Positions 53,313-61,543 of a DNA stretch of 64,000 bases are shown in pieces; the first letter of the stretch is position 1; the number at the start of each line of letters is the position of its first letter. A program made the translations under genes and the position numbers. The DNA comes from Lelliottia sp. WAP21 (lineage in GTDB: Bacteria > Pseudomonadota > Gammaproteobacteria > Enterobacterales > Enterobacteriaceae). The DNA lies in assembly GCF_020532665.2 (NCBI RefSeq), contig NZ_JAIWPG020000009.1, positions 1 through 64,000 on the forward strand, read 5' to 3'. The notes below the pieces were generated by a model. That model had not been told where the DNA came from and did no database searches. It was given only the letters and a program-made list of their open reading frames with translations.

Positions 53313-54683
53313 ATGCAAGGCAGTCAAAGTTCGGTATTTGATTCAGAACTGTATTTGTCTCTTTTTACGCAGCCAGAAATGAAAGAAATCTGGTCTGATG
53401 AAAACCTTCTTCGTTGTTGGCTCACCTTCGAATCTACCATTGCGCAGGTGCAGGCAGAGTTAGCCATTATTCCACGGGAAGCCGCTGCTGACATTTCCGC
53501 CACCTGCCAGTCGCTGAATATCGACTGGCCACGCCTTGCCAGGGAAACGCGTTCCGTTGGCATGGCGATTAAGCCTCTGGTCGATCAAATTGCTGATGCC
53601 GGTACCCCACTAGTGAAGAAATACCTTCACTGGGGTTGTACGACCCAGGATCTTCTGGACACCGCTTTAGCCATGCGCATGAAGCAAACTCTGCAACTGC
53701 TGCGCTGCCAGTTGCTACAACTGAGCGTTATGGTCAAAGCCATGGCGCTGGAGCACCGGCATACTGTAATGGTGGCCAGAACCAACTCCGTCGATGCTTC
53801 TGCTACGACATGGGGGCTTCACGTCAGCAGCTACCTCTCTGAACTGACGCGCCACCTTCAACGTCTTGATCGCCTCTATCCGACAGCGACCACCGGCCTT
53901 TTTGGGGGCGCAGTCGGTAACCTGGCGTCTGTTGGCAGTGAGGGTATGGTAATACGTAAGCAACTGATGGATGCCCTGGGACTGTCATGCCCCATCGGCA
54001 TGACCAACGCCAGTCAGGATCACGTGGTTGAAGCAGTGCAGTTTTTTGCCTTGGTGCACGGTACGCTATGCCGCATGGCGAATGACGTTGAAACGCAGGG
54101 GCGCACCTCCGTGGCTGAGCTGCGCGAAGGCGAAGGCGGAGGTGGGTCTAGCACCATGCCGCACAAGACTAATCCGCGCGCCAGTAATATGATCCAGACG
54201 CTTTCCCGCTTGGGCTGGACCTATGCCTCCGGCGTGACCAGCCTGCTTGACCAGTGCGACGTGCGTGCCGCCTCGATGCGTGTACTTAACTGGACGTTGG
54301 TGCCAGAGTCGGCCCTGGCCCTGTCTGCGAGCCTTGAGCGCGCTGTCCGGTTGTTTTCATGTTTGGTAGTAGACAAAGAGAAGATGCGTCGTAACTTCGC
54401 CGCGTCAAAGAACTTCATTATGTCGGAGTCCGTCACCATGGTATTGGCGGAGAAAATCGGCCGTGGCGCGGCATATGATTTGATGAAGACGTTATTAAAA
54501 GACGCCGACGGCTCAAAAGATTTGTTGCAGTGTGTGATGACGTGTCGAACTATTCGTGACGCGCTGAGCGAAGACGAGATCGTCGCGGCCTGCGATCCAT
54601 CGTCTTATCTTGGTTGTAATGACGCACTGCTCGAGGAAACCGTCGCTGCTTTTGATAATTACATTCACGTCCCGACGGCGTAA
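53313..54683 (+). CDS. Fumarase/adenylosuccinate lyase superfamily enzyme (PcaB-like)
   Basis: The 456-residue enzyme of the class II fumarase/aspartase superfamily has three conserved regions: HWGCTTQDLLDTALAMRM (C1, about 108-126), ARTNSVDASATTWG (about 152-165), and the mobile-loop signature GGGGSSTMPHKTNPRAS (C3, about 276-292) carrying the catalytic Ser. It is nearest in style to 3-carboxy-cis,cis-muconate cycloisomerase (PcaB), but no pca genes are nearby. ATG at 53313 follows CAGGAGTTT. The DcuC-family carrier and RpiR regulator next door suggest a lyase that releases fumarate or another C4 acid. True substrate is unknown. Confidence 0.85.
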   Translation: MQGSQSSVFDSELYLSLFTQPEMKEIWSDENLLRCWLTFESTIAQVQAELAIIPREAAADISATCQSLNIDWPRLARETRSVGMAIKPLVDQIADAGTPLVKKYLHWGCTTQDLLDTALAMRMKQTLQLLRCQLLQLSVMVKAMALEHRHTVMVARTNSVDASATTWGLHVSSYLSELTRHLQRLDRLYPTATTGLFGGAVGNLASVGSEGMVIRKQLMDALGLSCPIGMTNASQDHVVEAVQFFALVHGTLCRMANDVETQGRTSVAELREGEGGGGSSTMPHKTNPRASNMIQTLSRLGWTYASGVTSLLDQCDVRAASMRVLNWTLVPESALALSASLERAVRLFSCLVVDKEKMRRNFAASKNFIMSESVTMVLAEKIGRGAAYDLMKTLLKDADGSKDLLQCVMTCRTIRDALSEDEIVAACDPSSYLGCNDALLEETVAAFDNYIHVPTA

Positions 54684-54695
54684 TGACTGGCTTTT

Positions 54696-54736
54696 CCGCT
54701 CCCACCAGCCAGGTGATTTGCTGGCAGGAGCGGTTT
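54696..54736. terminator. Stem-loop between convergent lyase and RpiR genes
   Basis: CCGCTCC (54696-54702) pairs with GGAGCGG (54727-54733), with an inner CCAGC/GCTGG stem. It is followed by only TTT on the plus strand, so it is a moderate terminator, probably serving the lyase gene. Confidence 0.55.
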
Positions 54737-54737
54737 A

Positions 54738-55625
54738 CTAACCGGGGAGAGGTGAGAAAGTTTCAAAAAAGACAAACAGCTTTTCCAGTTGCTCAAAATT
54801 CCCCTCTCCCTCTCCTTTCTCATAGGCCAGATGTAACACCAGCTCGATAAAAAAGAAGCCCACTATGCGGCTTTTAAACACCGACTGAGCATCGCTGGGC
54901 AACACGAACTGCAGGTTACAGAATTTGCCATACGGGTTGGACTCTGAGTTGGTGATCAGCACCACCGTCGTACCTTTTCTGCGACACCATTCGGTAACGC
55001 GGATCACTACCCGGTTAAAACGGTAATAGGAGAAGACGATTAGCACATCCTGGTCTGTAACGCTCAGTAACGACTTTGGCAACTCCCCGACATCCATTGA
55101 AAGCAATGTTACACGATTACGGAAATATTTAACCAGGGTAGTAAAGTGTTTCGCCATCGCATAGGAAGATGCTGGGCCGATAACATATATGTGCCGGTCG
55201 GTATTCAAGATGATCTCAATAAATCTCTCTAAACTGTCGATATTAATATTATTTTTAAAATTCTCAAACAAAATCGTAACATTTCTATTAAACTCGGACA
55301 CAATTTGTGTCATGGTAATGTTGTCTTTTACCTGAATACGTGATGCCAGCTCAAACGGTGGCACCATTTTTTGTTGTGTCAGCGTATTTTCCAACGCGCG
55401 TCGGAAGTCGGCGTAGCCTACAAATCCAAGTTTATTTAAAAAACGCCCTACTGTTGCTTTACTGACCATGGCATTACGGGCAATGTCGATGATGCCGTGA
55501 AAAGGTAGTTCATTGAAATGTTCGCGAATATAATCGTCGAGACGATGTTCTGATTCTGTCAGTGAAGATAAATGAGTTGTTTTTGAAATATATTTCTTTA
55601 ATGTCAAAGACATATTTGTTTCCAT
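54738..55625 (-). CDS. RpiR-family transcriptional regulator
   Basis: The 295-residue RpiR/MurR-family regulator has an N-terminal HTH_6 domain (about 15-90: RLDDYIREHFNELPFHGIIDIARNAMVSKATVGRFLNKLGFVGY) and a C-terminal SIS sugar-phosphate-binding domain (about 130-265: IYVIGPASSYAMAKHFT, DVLIVFSYYRFNRVVI, VVLITNSESNP). ATG at 55625 follows AAGGATTACTC. It is divergent from the DcuC-type gene with a 282-bp shared region, and convergent with the lyase gene. Its SIS domain points to a sugar-phosphate or sugar-acid signal. Confidence 0.9.
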   Translation of the reverse strand: METNMSLTLKKYISKTTHLSSLTESEHRLDDYIREHFNELPFHGIIDIARNAMVSKATVGRFLNKLGFVGYADFRRALENTLTQQKMVPPFELASRIQVKDNITMTQIVSEFNRNVTILFENFKNNINIDSLERFIEIILNTDRHIYVIGPASSYAMAKHFTTLVKYFRNRVTLLSMDVGELPKSLLSVTDQDVLIVFSYYRFNRVVIRVTEWCRRKGTTVVLITNSESNPYGKFCNLQFVLPSDAQSVFKSRIVGFFFIELVLHLAYEKGEGEGNFEQLEKLFVFFETFSPLPG

Positions 55626-55907
55626 AAGAGTAATCCTTGTACGCCAGAGGATAAATAGATACTATTTTTTCATAAAAGACGCCTGGCCAGTTAATAATGT
55701 TATAGTTGTCCTTCATTATTGCGAACGGCATATTTTCTTTTATGCGATCATGCGCACAAACACTGGCGGGAAACACATTTTCTCATAGCTCACACATCTC
55801 CACTTCTTTCATAATTTCATTACGGCATCAACCTCTTAGTTTATAGAGAATTAGACTACCTGATTATAATTAGGCGCCTTATTTTACAAAAATAAAAGGA
55901 CGAGCTC

Positions 55908-57284
55908 ATGACCGCATTTGTAATCGCAATCGTGATCACTATCATTGCAGCATGGTTAATTATCAAGAACTTCCAGCCTCAGACTGTGTTGCTACTGGCC
56001 GGCTTGTCATTGCTGACCATTACAGCCGTTTTCTACCCTGAAAAGAGTATTCTCTATGGTAAGGCCGACTCAACCGGCTCTACCTGGCTGGATATCTTTG
56101 CCTTTGCCAAAGGCTCGCTCTCCACGCAGATCGCCGGTATTGGTTTGATCATTATGGCAGCAGGCGGCTTTGCCAGCTATATGGATCACATCAAAGCGTC
56201 TAACGCGATGGTGAACGTCTGCATTCGTCCCCTGCAAATTATCAAGGCGCCCTATGTGATCCTGGCGCTGGGATACATTTTAGCGCAACTGTTGCACGTC
56301 GCGATTTCTAGCGCTGCCGGGCTCGCGATGATGTTATTGGTTACGTTTTTTCCGGTGCTGGTGCGGCTGGGCGTCAGTAAGGCGGCAGCTGCGGCGATGA
56401 TCGGCCTGTGCGCTTTTATGGACTTAGGCCCTGCGGTTGGCACGGCTAACCTGGCGGCCAAACATGCCGATATGGAAGCGGCCGTTTATTTTGCGCACTA
56501 TCAGATGCCAGTGGCCGTTGCCGTTATGCTGGTGGTGTCCGTGCTGGTTTTCTTTACAGCTAAATATTATGACAAGAAGGATGGTCATCTGGTGACCAGC
56601 CCGGCGGTTAATGACGTCACAAGCCAGGAGAAGGAAGATGAAAAGGTGCCGGGGCTATATGCTTTTCTGCCTGTATTTCCGGTAATCCTGGTCCTGGTCT
56701 TTAGCCCCCTGGTGATTACGTCGATTAAAATCGACGTGGTGACCGCCATGATTGTCGGTACCATGCTGGCGTTCGTGTGCGAACTATTCGTAAAGCGCGA
56801 TTTCCGTGCCTGCTGTAAAGGCGTTCAGGTGTTCTTCAAAGGGATGGGCGGCATGTTCACCAGCGTGGTTTCGCTGCTGGTGTGCGCGGATATCTACGCC
56901 CAGGGCATGCAAAAAATCGGCGCGGTAGATTATCTGCTGGAGATGGTACAAAACGCAGGTTTCGGCTTTGCCAGTATGACCATCGTGATGACGCTGCTGG
57001 TGGGGGTGACAGCAGTACTTACCGGTTCAGGGGTAGCAGCTTTCTTCTCTTTCTCCGGCATGGCACCCGCGATCGCCACTAAATTTGGTGAAAGCGCTGT
57101 GCACATGATTTTGCCGATGCAGCTAATGGCTGGGATGGGGCGCTCCATTTCTCCCGTCGCAGGGATCATCATTGCAGTGAGTAAAGCTGGCGAATGTTCA
57201 CCGTTCATGATTGTTCGCAGAACTTTAATTCCGGCTCTTGGCGGCATGCTCACCATGATGCTGGCCAACTACTTATTGAGCTGA
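55908..57284 (+). CDS. DcuC-family C4-dicarboxylate carrier
   Basis: The 458-residue DcuC-family protein has about 12-13 TM helices and motifs such as AAGGFASYMDHIKASNAMVNV, GLCAFMDLGPAVGTANLAAKH, VGVTAVLTGSGVAAFFSFSGMAP, and GRSISPVAGIIIAVSKAGE, close to E. coli DcuC. DcuC mainly exports succinate and exchanges fumarate under anaerobic conditions. AAAAGGACGAGCTC precedes the ATG. As the partner of the lyase next door, export of, or exchange with, the lyase product is a likely role. Confidence 0.9.
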   Translation: MTAFVIAIVITIIAAWLIIKNFQPQTVLLLAGLSLLTITAVFYPEKSILYGKADSTGSTWLDIFAFAKGSLSTQIAGIGLIIMAAGGFASYMDHIKASNAMVNVCIRPLQIIKAPYVILALGYILAQLLHVAISSAAGLAMMLLVTFFPVLVRLGVSKAAAAAMIGLCAFMDLGPAVGTANLAAKHADMEAAVYFAHYQMPVAVAVMLVVSVLVFFTAKYYDKKDGHLVTSPAVNDVTSQEKEDEKVPGLYAFLPVFPVILVLVFSPLVITSIKIDVVTAMIVGTMLAFVCELFVKRDFRACCKGVQVFFKGMGGMFTSVVSLLVCADIYAQGMQKIGAVDYLLEMVQNAGFGFASMTIVMTLLVGVTAVLTGSGVAAFFSFSGMAPAIATKFGESAVHMILPMQLMAGMGRSISPVAGIIIAVSKAGECSPFMIVRRTLIPALGGMLTMMLANYLLS

Positions 57285-57372
57285 GAGGTGTGCCGTTGGC
57301 GTGATGCCATTAAATACAGAGAATACCGATAAAGGTAATTCAATTTCAACATCAGGTAGCCGGGCGTAGGTT

Positions 57373-57552
57373 ATGTTCAAAGAAACAAGTAATAACTTAC
57401 TTTATATTTCTTATTCAAGCCCGGTTTTACTTGATTCCCCGCTGCTGAACAAAGGCTGCGCGTTCACTGAAAACGAGTGCGAAATCTTTAACTTCAGCGG
57501 GCTACTTTTCGCCGCGGTCGAAACGATTGAAGAGCAGTCGCTGCGGGCCTAA
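57373..57552 (+). pseudogene. maeA: N-terminal fragment of an NAD malic enzyme gene
   Basis: The 59-codon frame is too short to be a gene but matches the first residues of SfcA/MaeA malic enzymes: [19 protein letters not shown], then CAFTENE and [17 protein letters not shown], ending exactly where the enzyme would continue with Trp. The remaining ~500 residues are absent, so it is a scrap. It sits between the DcuC-like carrier and nudI, perhaps a trace of a malate/C4-acid pathway that was deleted. Confidence 0.75.
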
Positions 57553-57560
57553 TTAATGAA

Positions 57561-57842
57561 TTGCTCATTGAGCCAGACATTATCGCTTTCATTGACTATC
57601 CCGTCGTACATTCACTCATGCATCTCAATGATGATGAAATTCACGGTGTACGGCCGGTGGAATTACCCGATGAGGCCATGAAGGTAAAAAGGATCACAGG
57701 GTGGCATGCGGAATATCAGCATTTTACCAATAATCTTCCGGTATGCCTTCGTGAGCGGATTATGGTGTGTGATCACCCGGATGACACTGACGTTTTTCTG
57801 ATTAGGTTATTTATTCAGAAAGCCATGATGTTGAGGACATGA
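57561..57842 (+). CDS. Hypothetical protein, 93 aa
   Basis: I do not recognise this protein. It has no signal peptide or TM. It contains acidic stretches ([31 protein letters not shown]) and HAEYQHF. The start codon is weak (preceded by AATTAATGAATTG; ATG at about 57556 is out of frame), and the frame may be the end of something begun upstream. The stop overlaps the start region of nudI, suggesting cotranscription. Confidence 0.35.
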   Translation: MLIEPDIIAFIDYPVVHSLMHLNDDEIHGVRPVELPDEAMKVKRITGWHAEYQHFTNNLPVCLRERIMVCDHPDDTDVFLIRLFIQKAMMLRT

Positions 57843-57843
57843 A

Positions 57844-58269
57844 GTGCGCCAGCGAGTAATAGTGTGCCCAGTGATACAAAATGAAGGTGAGTTTCTGCTT
57901 TGTAAAATGGCCTCCGATCGTGGGGTATTCCCGGGACAATGGGCGCTGCCCGGCGGCGGAATGGAACCCGGCGAGACGATGGAAACTGCACTGAGGCGTG
58001 AAATCAGGGAAGAACTAGGCGAAGCACTTCGTATCACAGACGTTAAACCCTGGGCCTTTCGTGATGATATCCGTACTAAAACGTACCCGGATGGTACAAC
58101 AGAGGACATTTACATGATTTACCTCATCTTTGACTGTATCACTACAAACCGGACGATTACGTTTAATGAGGAATTTCAGGCTATTGTCTGGGTATCCCCT
58201 GACAATATGAAAAGCATGGATTTAAATGAAGCTACCCGTATCACATTTGCCCGGAAAGGTCTCCTTTAG
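57844..58269 (+). CDS. nudI: Nucleoside triphosphatase NudI
   Basis: The 141-residue Nudix hydrolase favours pyrimidine deoxynucleoside triphosphates. The Nudix box [24 protein letters not shown] (positions about 38-61; G-x5-E-x7-R-E-x2-E-E-x-G type) is complete. Flanking blocks such as [24 protein letters not shown] and [11 protein letters not shown] closely match E. coli NudI, and length is the same. The start is GTG at 57844, immediately after the previous ORF. Normally chromosomal, so it was probably picked up along with the nearby malic-enzyme scrap. Confidence 0.92.
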   Translation: MRQRVIVCPVIQNEGEFLLCKMASDRGVFPGQWALPGGGMEPGETMETALRREIREELGEALRITDVKPWAFRDDIRTKTYPDGTTEDIYMIYLIFDCITTNRTITFNEEFQAIVWVSPDNMKSMDLNEATRITFARKGLL

Positions 58270-58588
58270 GTTCTGGTCTTTATACAAAAAGCTGATCTGC
58301 TGATTATCAGGACGAGACGCCATAGGATCACAGCTTCCGTCCTACTGGTTTCTTTCCTTTTCATCCGATATTTGGCAAGAAGACGCACCACGGTGGAAGG
58401 GTGAACCCGGAACCTGCGGGCGGCATCAGCACCAACGCTCGTTTATGCGTGAAGATGAAGGGATAAAAGTTGGCAGTTATCTCAGCTACCCGGTCATTGC
58501 CGCTAACAAAAGGACATTTGCGGCCATTAAAAGAGACGTCAGAGGAATAAAACATGTATACAGAACCTATGGTTAAGCAGCTGCGCGC
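58270..58588 (-). other. Scar with a helix-turn-helix fragment
   Basis: On the minus strand, 58290-58425 reads ADAARRFRVHPSTVVRLLAKY, a typical helix-turn-helix of a transposase or resolvase, without start or catalytic part. The rest of the 320 bp has no gene. It lies where a toxin gene would be expected after the Phd/YefM antitoxin, so the toxin was probably lost here. Confidence 0.4.
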
Positions 58589-58822
58589 TTACCTTCCTAT
58601 AGCATCCAGTAACTGCTCCCTTGAAAACACTTTACCCTCAGACTTATCTTTCTCTGACAGAGTAAGCAGTTTCAACAGTGCATTGGCGTTCTCTCGCTCT
58701 TGTTGCTGGTCATAAGACTCAATCACATAAGCGGGTATGCCATTTTGTGTTACCAGAATGGGCTCGGAAAGGTCGAGTGTGGCCGCGTTTTTTTTCACGT
58801 AGCTGATAGTTTCTATTTTCAT
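58589..58822 (-). CDS. Orphan Phd/YefM-family antitoxin
   Basis: The 77-residue antitoxin of the Phd/YefM family has a DNA-binding N-terminus (MKIETISYVKKNAATLDLSEPILVTQNGIPAYVI) and a charged helical C-terminus (LLKLLTLSEKDKSEGKVFSREQLLDAI) for toxin neutralisation. ATG follows GGGACCGATAAC only weakly. No RelE/Doc-like toxin gene follows; the downstream sequence is scar DNA. It could protect against a related toxin encoded elsewhere (anti-addiction) or simply be a remnant. Confidence 0.75.
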   Translation of the reverse strand: MKIETISYVKKNAATLDLSEPILVTQNGIPAYVIESYDQQQERENANALLKLLTLSEKDKSEGKVFSREQLLDAIGR

Positions 58823-59029
58823 GTTATCGGTCCCGTGTGGCCGTTATAGTTGTTGTAGGTCCTGAGTGGTTTTAATATTGACCATATTTAGTCTTCTCTC
58901 AATAAAAGCGTTCAACTCCGCAACGCACAGACTTGTAAATTTATCTGTTTCATACCGCGAGGCGGTATAGAGGCGCCAGTTGAAGTTGAGCATGACTTCC
59001 ATGGTTACAGGCGCCGGGAGCCCGGCCAT

Positions 59030-59688
59030 GCCGAAGAATTGATAACCCCCTGCCCTGCTTAGCTAAAACCAGCTAACAACAGCACAGAATGTTCTGTGCG
59101 CGGTCGGAGTGGTCACAACGAGGCGTAGCCGTAGTTGTGGCGTATCTCCGCGTTAGCGGCCCATCGGGGGCGCTTACGAGCGTGTACTCTAATCTTACAG
59201 GAGCACAACTAACAGCAAAGGAGAATATAGTTACAACATCCATTATTAAAAGCGACACGGTTCCGGGCCTTCGGCCCGGGGCGGCGGGGCTTTTCAGTGG
59301 TGGGTCCCGGCTCAGGTGTTGCCGCTGTGCACGGAATCAGACTAAAGCTCGGGATGGGCTGGGTGTTTCTGCACTGTGAGGATATGGCAGGTGCACAGGT
59401 AAATGGGGGGCTAATTGTATGTTGTAACTATTTTTATCCCCTGCTCTATGTTTGAACAGGTATTCTTTTTAAAAGAAAGTCGTTTAAAGAAGTTAAAAAG
59501 AATACCTGCAGTTAACGTCCCTGTCGGCTGCAGGATAGTGCTTGCAGTTTAGTGGGGAAGGCTCAGCACCCGACGTTAATATGCACAATTCCCGCCTGCT
59601 GCGGCCAAACAACCTTTGATATGTATACGTTACAAAAATCACAATTTTGCCTTATAATAGCACGTATACGTTACATAAGGGGGCTGCT
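59030..59688. other. Non-coding region with GC-rich hairpin and hip promoter
   Basis: About 660 bp. The left half is GC-rich, with a strong palindrome CCGGGCCTTCGGCCCGG (59263-59279) and a 96-codon frame (59089-59379) of low confidence that vaguely recalls Ash-family phage/plasmid proteins (SVYSNLTGAQLTAKE...). Around 59465-59505 TATTCTTTTT/AAAAAGAATA form a long imperfect inverted repeat. The right end carries the hipBA promoter. Confidence 0.4.
59619..59674 (+). promoter_or_regulatory. hipBA promoter with two operator-like sites
   Basis: -35 TTACAA (59630-59635) and -10 TATAAT (59653-59658) with 17-bp spacing. Two GTATACGTTAC elements (59623-59633 and 59664-59674) flank the -10, overlapping the -35 and the start region. 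HipB should bind these and repress. A near copy of the whole arrangement follows hipA. Confidence 0.75.
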
Positions 59689-60102
59689 ATGAACATCACT
59701 ATGGCAATGTCAGATGCTGCGGTTGCGGAAGAACTTTACAGCCGTCTCGAATCTTATCGTCAAAGTCGCGGAATGACGCAGGAAGCGCTTGCAGAAAAAC
59801 TGGGTATAAGTCGTCCAACCTATTCACGAATTCAAAAAGGAACATGCAGCCTTACGGTATTTCTCGGCGTTCTGCGAGAATTGAACCTGTTAGAAGGTTT
59901 AAATTCGCTGATACCGACTCCCTCACTCCGCCCTTCAGAAATAGTAAAGCGCCGCAATGGTTTGATTCGCAATTTGCATTCTGCAGGTGTCGCGAGAAGA
60001 AAAACCATAAATCAACAGATCAACGCTCCGAAAGAAGATAGCTGGAGAAAAATCTCCTCCGGGATGTCAGTGAGAGAAATGCTGGCTAACAGAAAGAAAT
60101 AA
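59689..60102 (+). CDS. hipB: HipB-like antitoxin/repressor
   Basis: The 137-residue protein has an Xre-type helix-turn-helix (about 14-70: LYSRLESYRQSRGMTQEALAEKLGISRPTYSRIQKGTCSLTVFLGVLREL) and a longer basic C-terminal part (about 85-137) than E. coli HipB (88 residues). It should bind the paired operators at its own promoter and hold HipA inactive. ATG at 59689 follows AGGGGGCTGC; a TTG extension at 59647 overlaps the operator and is rejected. HipA follows after 11 bp. Such long-tailed HipB proteins are common in plasmid and environmental hip loci. Confidence 0.85.
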   Translation: MNITMAMSDAAVAEELYSRLESYRQSRGMTQEALAEKLGISRPTYSRIQKGTCSLTVFLGVLRELNLLEGLNSLIPTPSLRPSEIVKRRNGLIRNLHSAGVARRKTINQQINAPKEDSWRKISSGMSVREMLANRKK

Positions 60103-60113
60103 AGGACTGACAA

Positions 60114-61421
60114 ATGATCTCAGACGCATGCACAGTTATGTTTGATGGTATCCCGGCAGGATATCTGGCTTACACAGATGACAATGGGTTTGCATCTTTT
60201 GAATACACTGAAGAGTGGCGGCAGGATGGTTTTAGTCTGTCCCCCCTGCATTTACCGTTGAGTAGTCAGACGTATACATTCCCTGCTCTGTCATTTGAAA
60301 CTTTTCGGGGGTTACCGGCAGTATTTGCCGACTCATTACCTGATGATTTTGGTAATGCTCTCATAAACGCATGGCTGGCAAGACAAGGTCTCGATAAATC
60401 GCAGTTCATGGCCATAGACCGTTTGCTCTACACCGGCACCAGGGGAATGGGTGCACTGGAATATCAACCTACAAATAGCCCGTTTGAAGATAGTAGCCAG
60501 CCCATATTGATTGATGAACTTGTCAGTATGGCCCAAAAAGTCCTTGATTCACGCGATCAGCTTCACCTCAATGACCATGAACAGTCATCTATGGCCAAAC
60601 TGCTTCAGATAGGTACTTCTGCCGGAGGAGCCAGAGCTAAAGCCGTTGTTGCTGTAAACAAGGACAGAACAGAGATACGTTCAGGTCAGGTTAGCGTACC
60701 GGAAGGCTTTGAGCATTTCCTCTTGAAATTTGATGGTGTCGAAGAACACAAAACAGACAGTGAAACGTTTGGTGATCCTAAGGGTTACGGTGTAATGGAG
60801 TATGTGTATTATCTTATGGCTACAAATGCAGGTATCAACATGTCTCATTGCGAGCTTTTGCGTGAAGAAGAAAGCAAACGAGCACACTTCATGACAAAGA
60901 GGTTCGATCGAGATGGAAACCATAAATATCACGTACTAAGTCTGTGCGGAATGGTGCATGCTGATTTTAGAAAACCAGGCGCTTACAGTTATGAAGAATT
61001 ACTTTCTACTGCCCGGCAATTAGGTCTTTCTTACAATGAGCAGGAGCAAATTTTTCGCCGAATGGTATTCAATATTATCGCACGTAATCATGATGATCAT
61101 ACAAAAAACTGGTCCTTCCGGGTAAACGATGACTATGAATGGGAGCTTGCTCCAGCCTACGACATTGCCTGGAGTTATAAGAAGGATTCTATTTGGGTGC
61201 AGTCGCATCAACTGTCACTTGCGGGAAAACGTGACAATTTTAATCAGGACGATCTGATGTCTGTAGCTGAACAAATTACTGGCCTTCGTCGTAAAAAAGC
61301 ACAACATATCATCGATGAAACCATTTTCGCAGTTTCCCGTTGGCAGGATCTTGCTGAAGAGCACGGTGTTCCCCCCGAACTGAGCAAAAGTGTCTGGAAT
61401 ACACTCAGACTATCCTGGTAA
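60114..61421 (+). CDS. hipA: HipA-like Ser/Thr kinase toxin
   Basis: The 435-residue HipA-family kinase includes E. coli HipA, which phosphorylates glutamyl-tRNA synthetase and causes persistence. The N-terminal Couple_hipA domain (about 1-110: VMFDGIPAGYLAYT, LPAVFADSLPDDFGNALI) is followed by the kinase core: TSAGGARAKAVV (P-loop-like, about 165-176), HDDHTKNW (catalytic Asp about 326 and Asn) and PAYDIAW (metal-binding Asp about 349). Full length and apparently active. It follows hipB by 11 bp. The AAAGGACTGACAA ribosome-binding site precedes ATG. Confidence 0.93.
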   Translation: MISDACTVMFDGIPAGYLAYTDDNGFASFEYTEEWRQDGFSLSPLHLPLSSQTYTFPALSFETFRGLPAVFADSLPDDFGNALINAWLARQGLDKSQFMAIDRLLYTGTRGMGALEYQPTNSPFEDSSQPILIDELVSMAQKVLDSRDQLHLNDHEQSSMAKLLQIGTSAGGARAKAVVAVNKDRTEIRSGQVSVPEGFEHFLLKFDGVEEHKTDSETFGDPKGYGVMEYVYYLMATNAGINMSHCELLREEESKRAHFMTKRFDRDGNHKYHVLSLCGMVHADFRKPGAYSYEELLSTARQLGLSYNEQEQIFRRMVFNIIARNHDDHTKNWSFRVNDDYEWELAPAYDIAWSYKKDSIWVQSHQLSLAGKRDNFNQDDLMSVAEQITGLRRKKAQHIIDETIFAVSRWQDLAEEHGVPPELSKSVWNTLRLSW

Positions 61422-61470
61422 CGTATAAATTACAAAAACCACCTTAATTTTGATTATTGCAACGTATACG
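61419..61470 (+). repeat. Degenerate copy of hip promoter/operator after hipA
   Basis: Beginning in the last codon of hipA, ACGTATAAATTACAAAAA... and then AACGTATACG (61461-61470) copy the hip promoter: TTACAAAAA at 61430 and CGTATACG at 61463 are 33 bp apart, exactly as at 59630 and 59663. The -10 is weaker (GATTAT). The two copies bracket hipBA as a direct repeat. Confidence 0.7.
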
Positions 61471-61543
61471 ATGCGAGATTGAGGGTGAGAGTAGTTATCG
61501 TCCCGAGTTGAGCATTGCTGGCATAATGTTCAACTCAACAAGA

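Noticed and set aside
53313-54683. Lyase as authentic 3-carboxymuconate cycloisomerase (pcaB)
   Set aside because: No other protocatechuate-pathway gene (pcaC, pcaD, pcaGH) is in the window and the neighbours are a C4-dicarboxylate carrier and an RpiR regulator, so only the superfamily is claimed.
58844-59029. 61-codon minus-strand frame upstream of the orphan antitoxin
   Set aside because: Short, no good start context and no family resemblance; could be a gene remnant but cannot be supported.
59089-59379. 96-codon plus-strand frame resembling Ash-family proteins
   Set aside because: Similarity is impressionistic and limited to a short stretch; the GC-rich palindrome inside makes a chance open frame likely.
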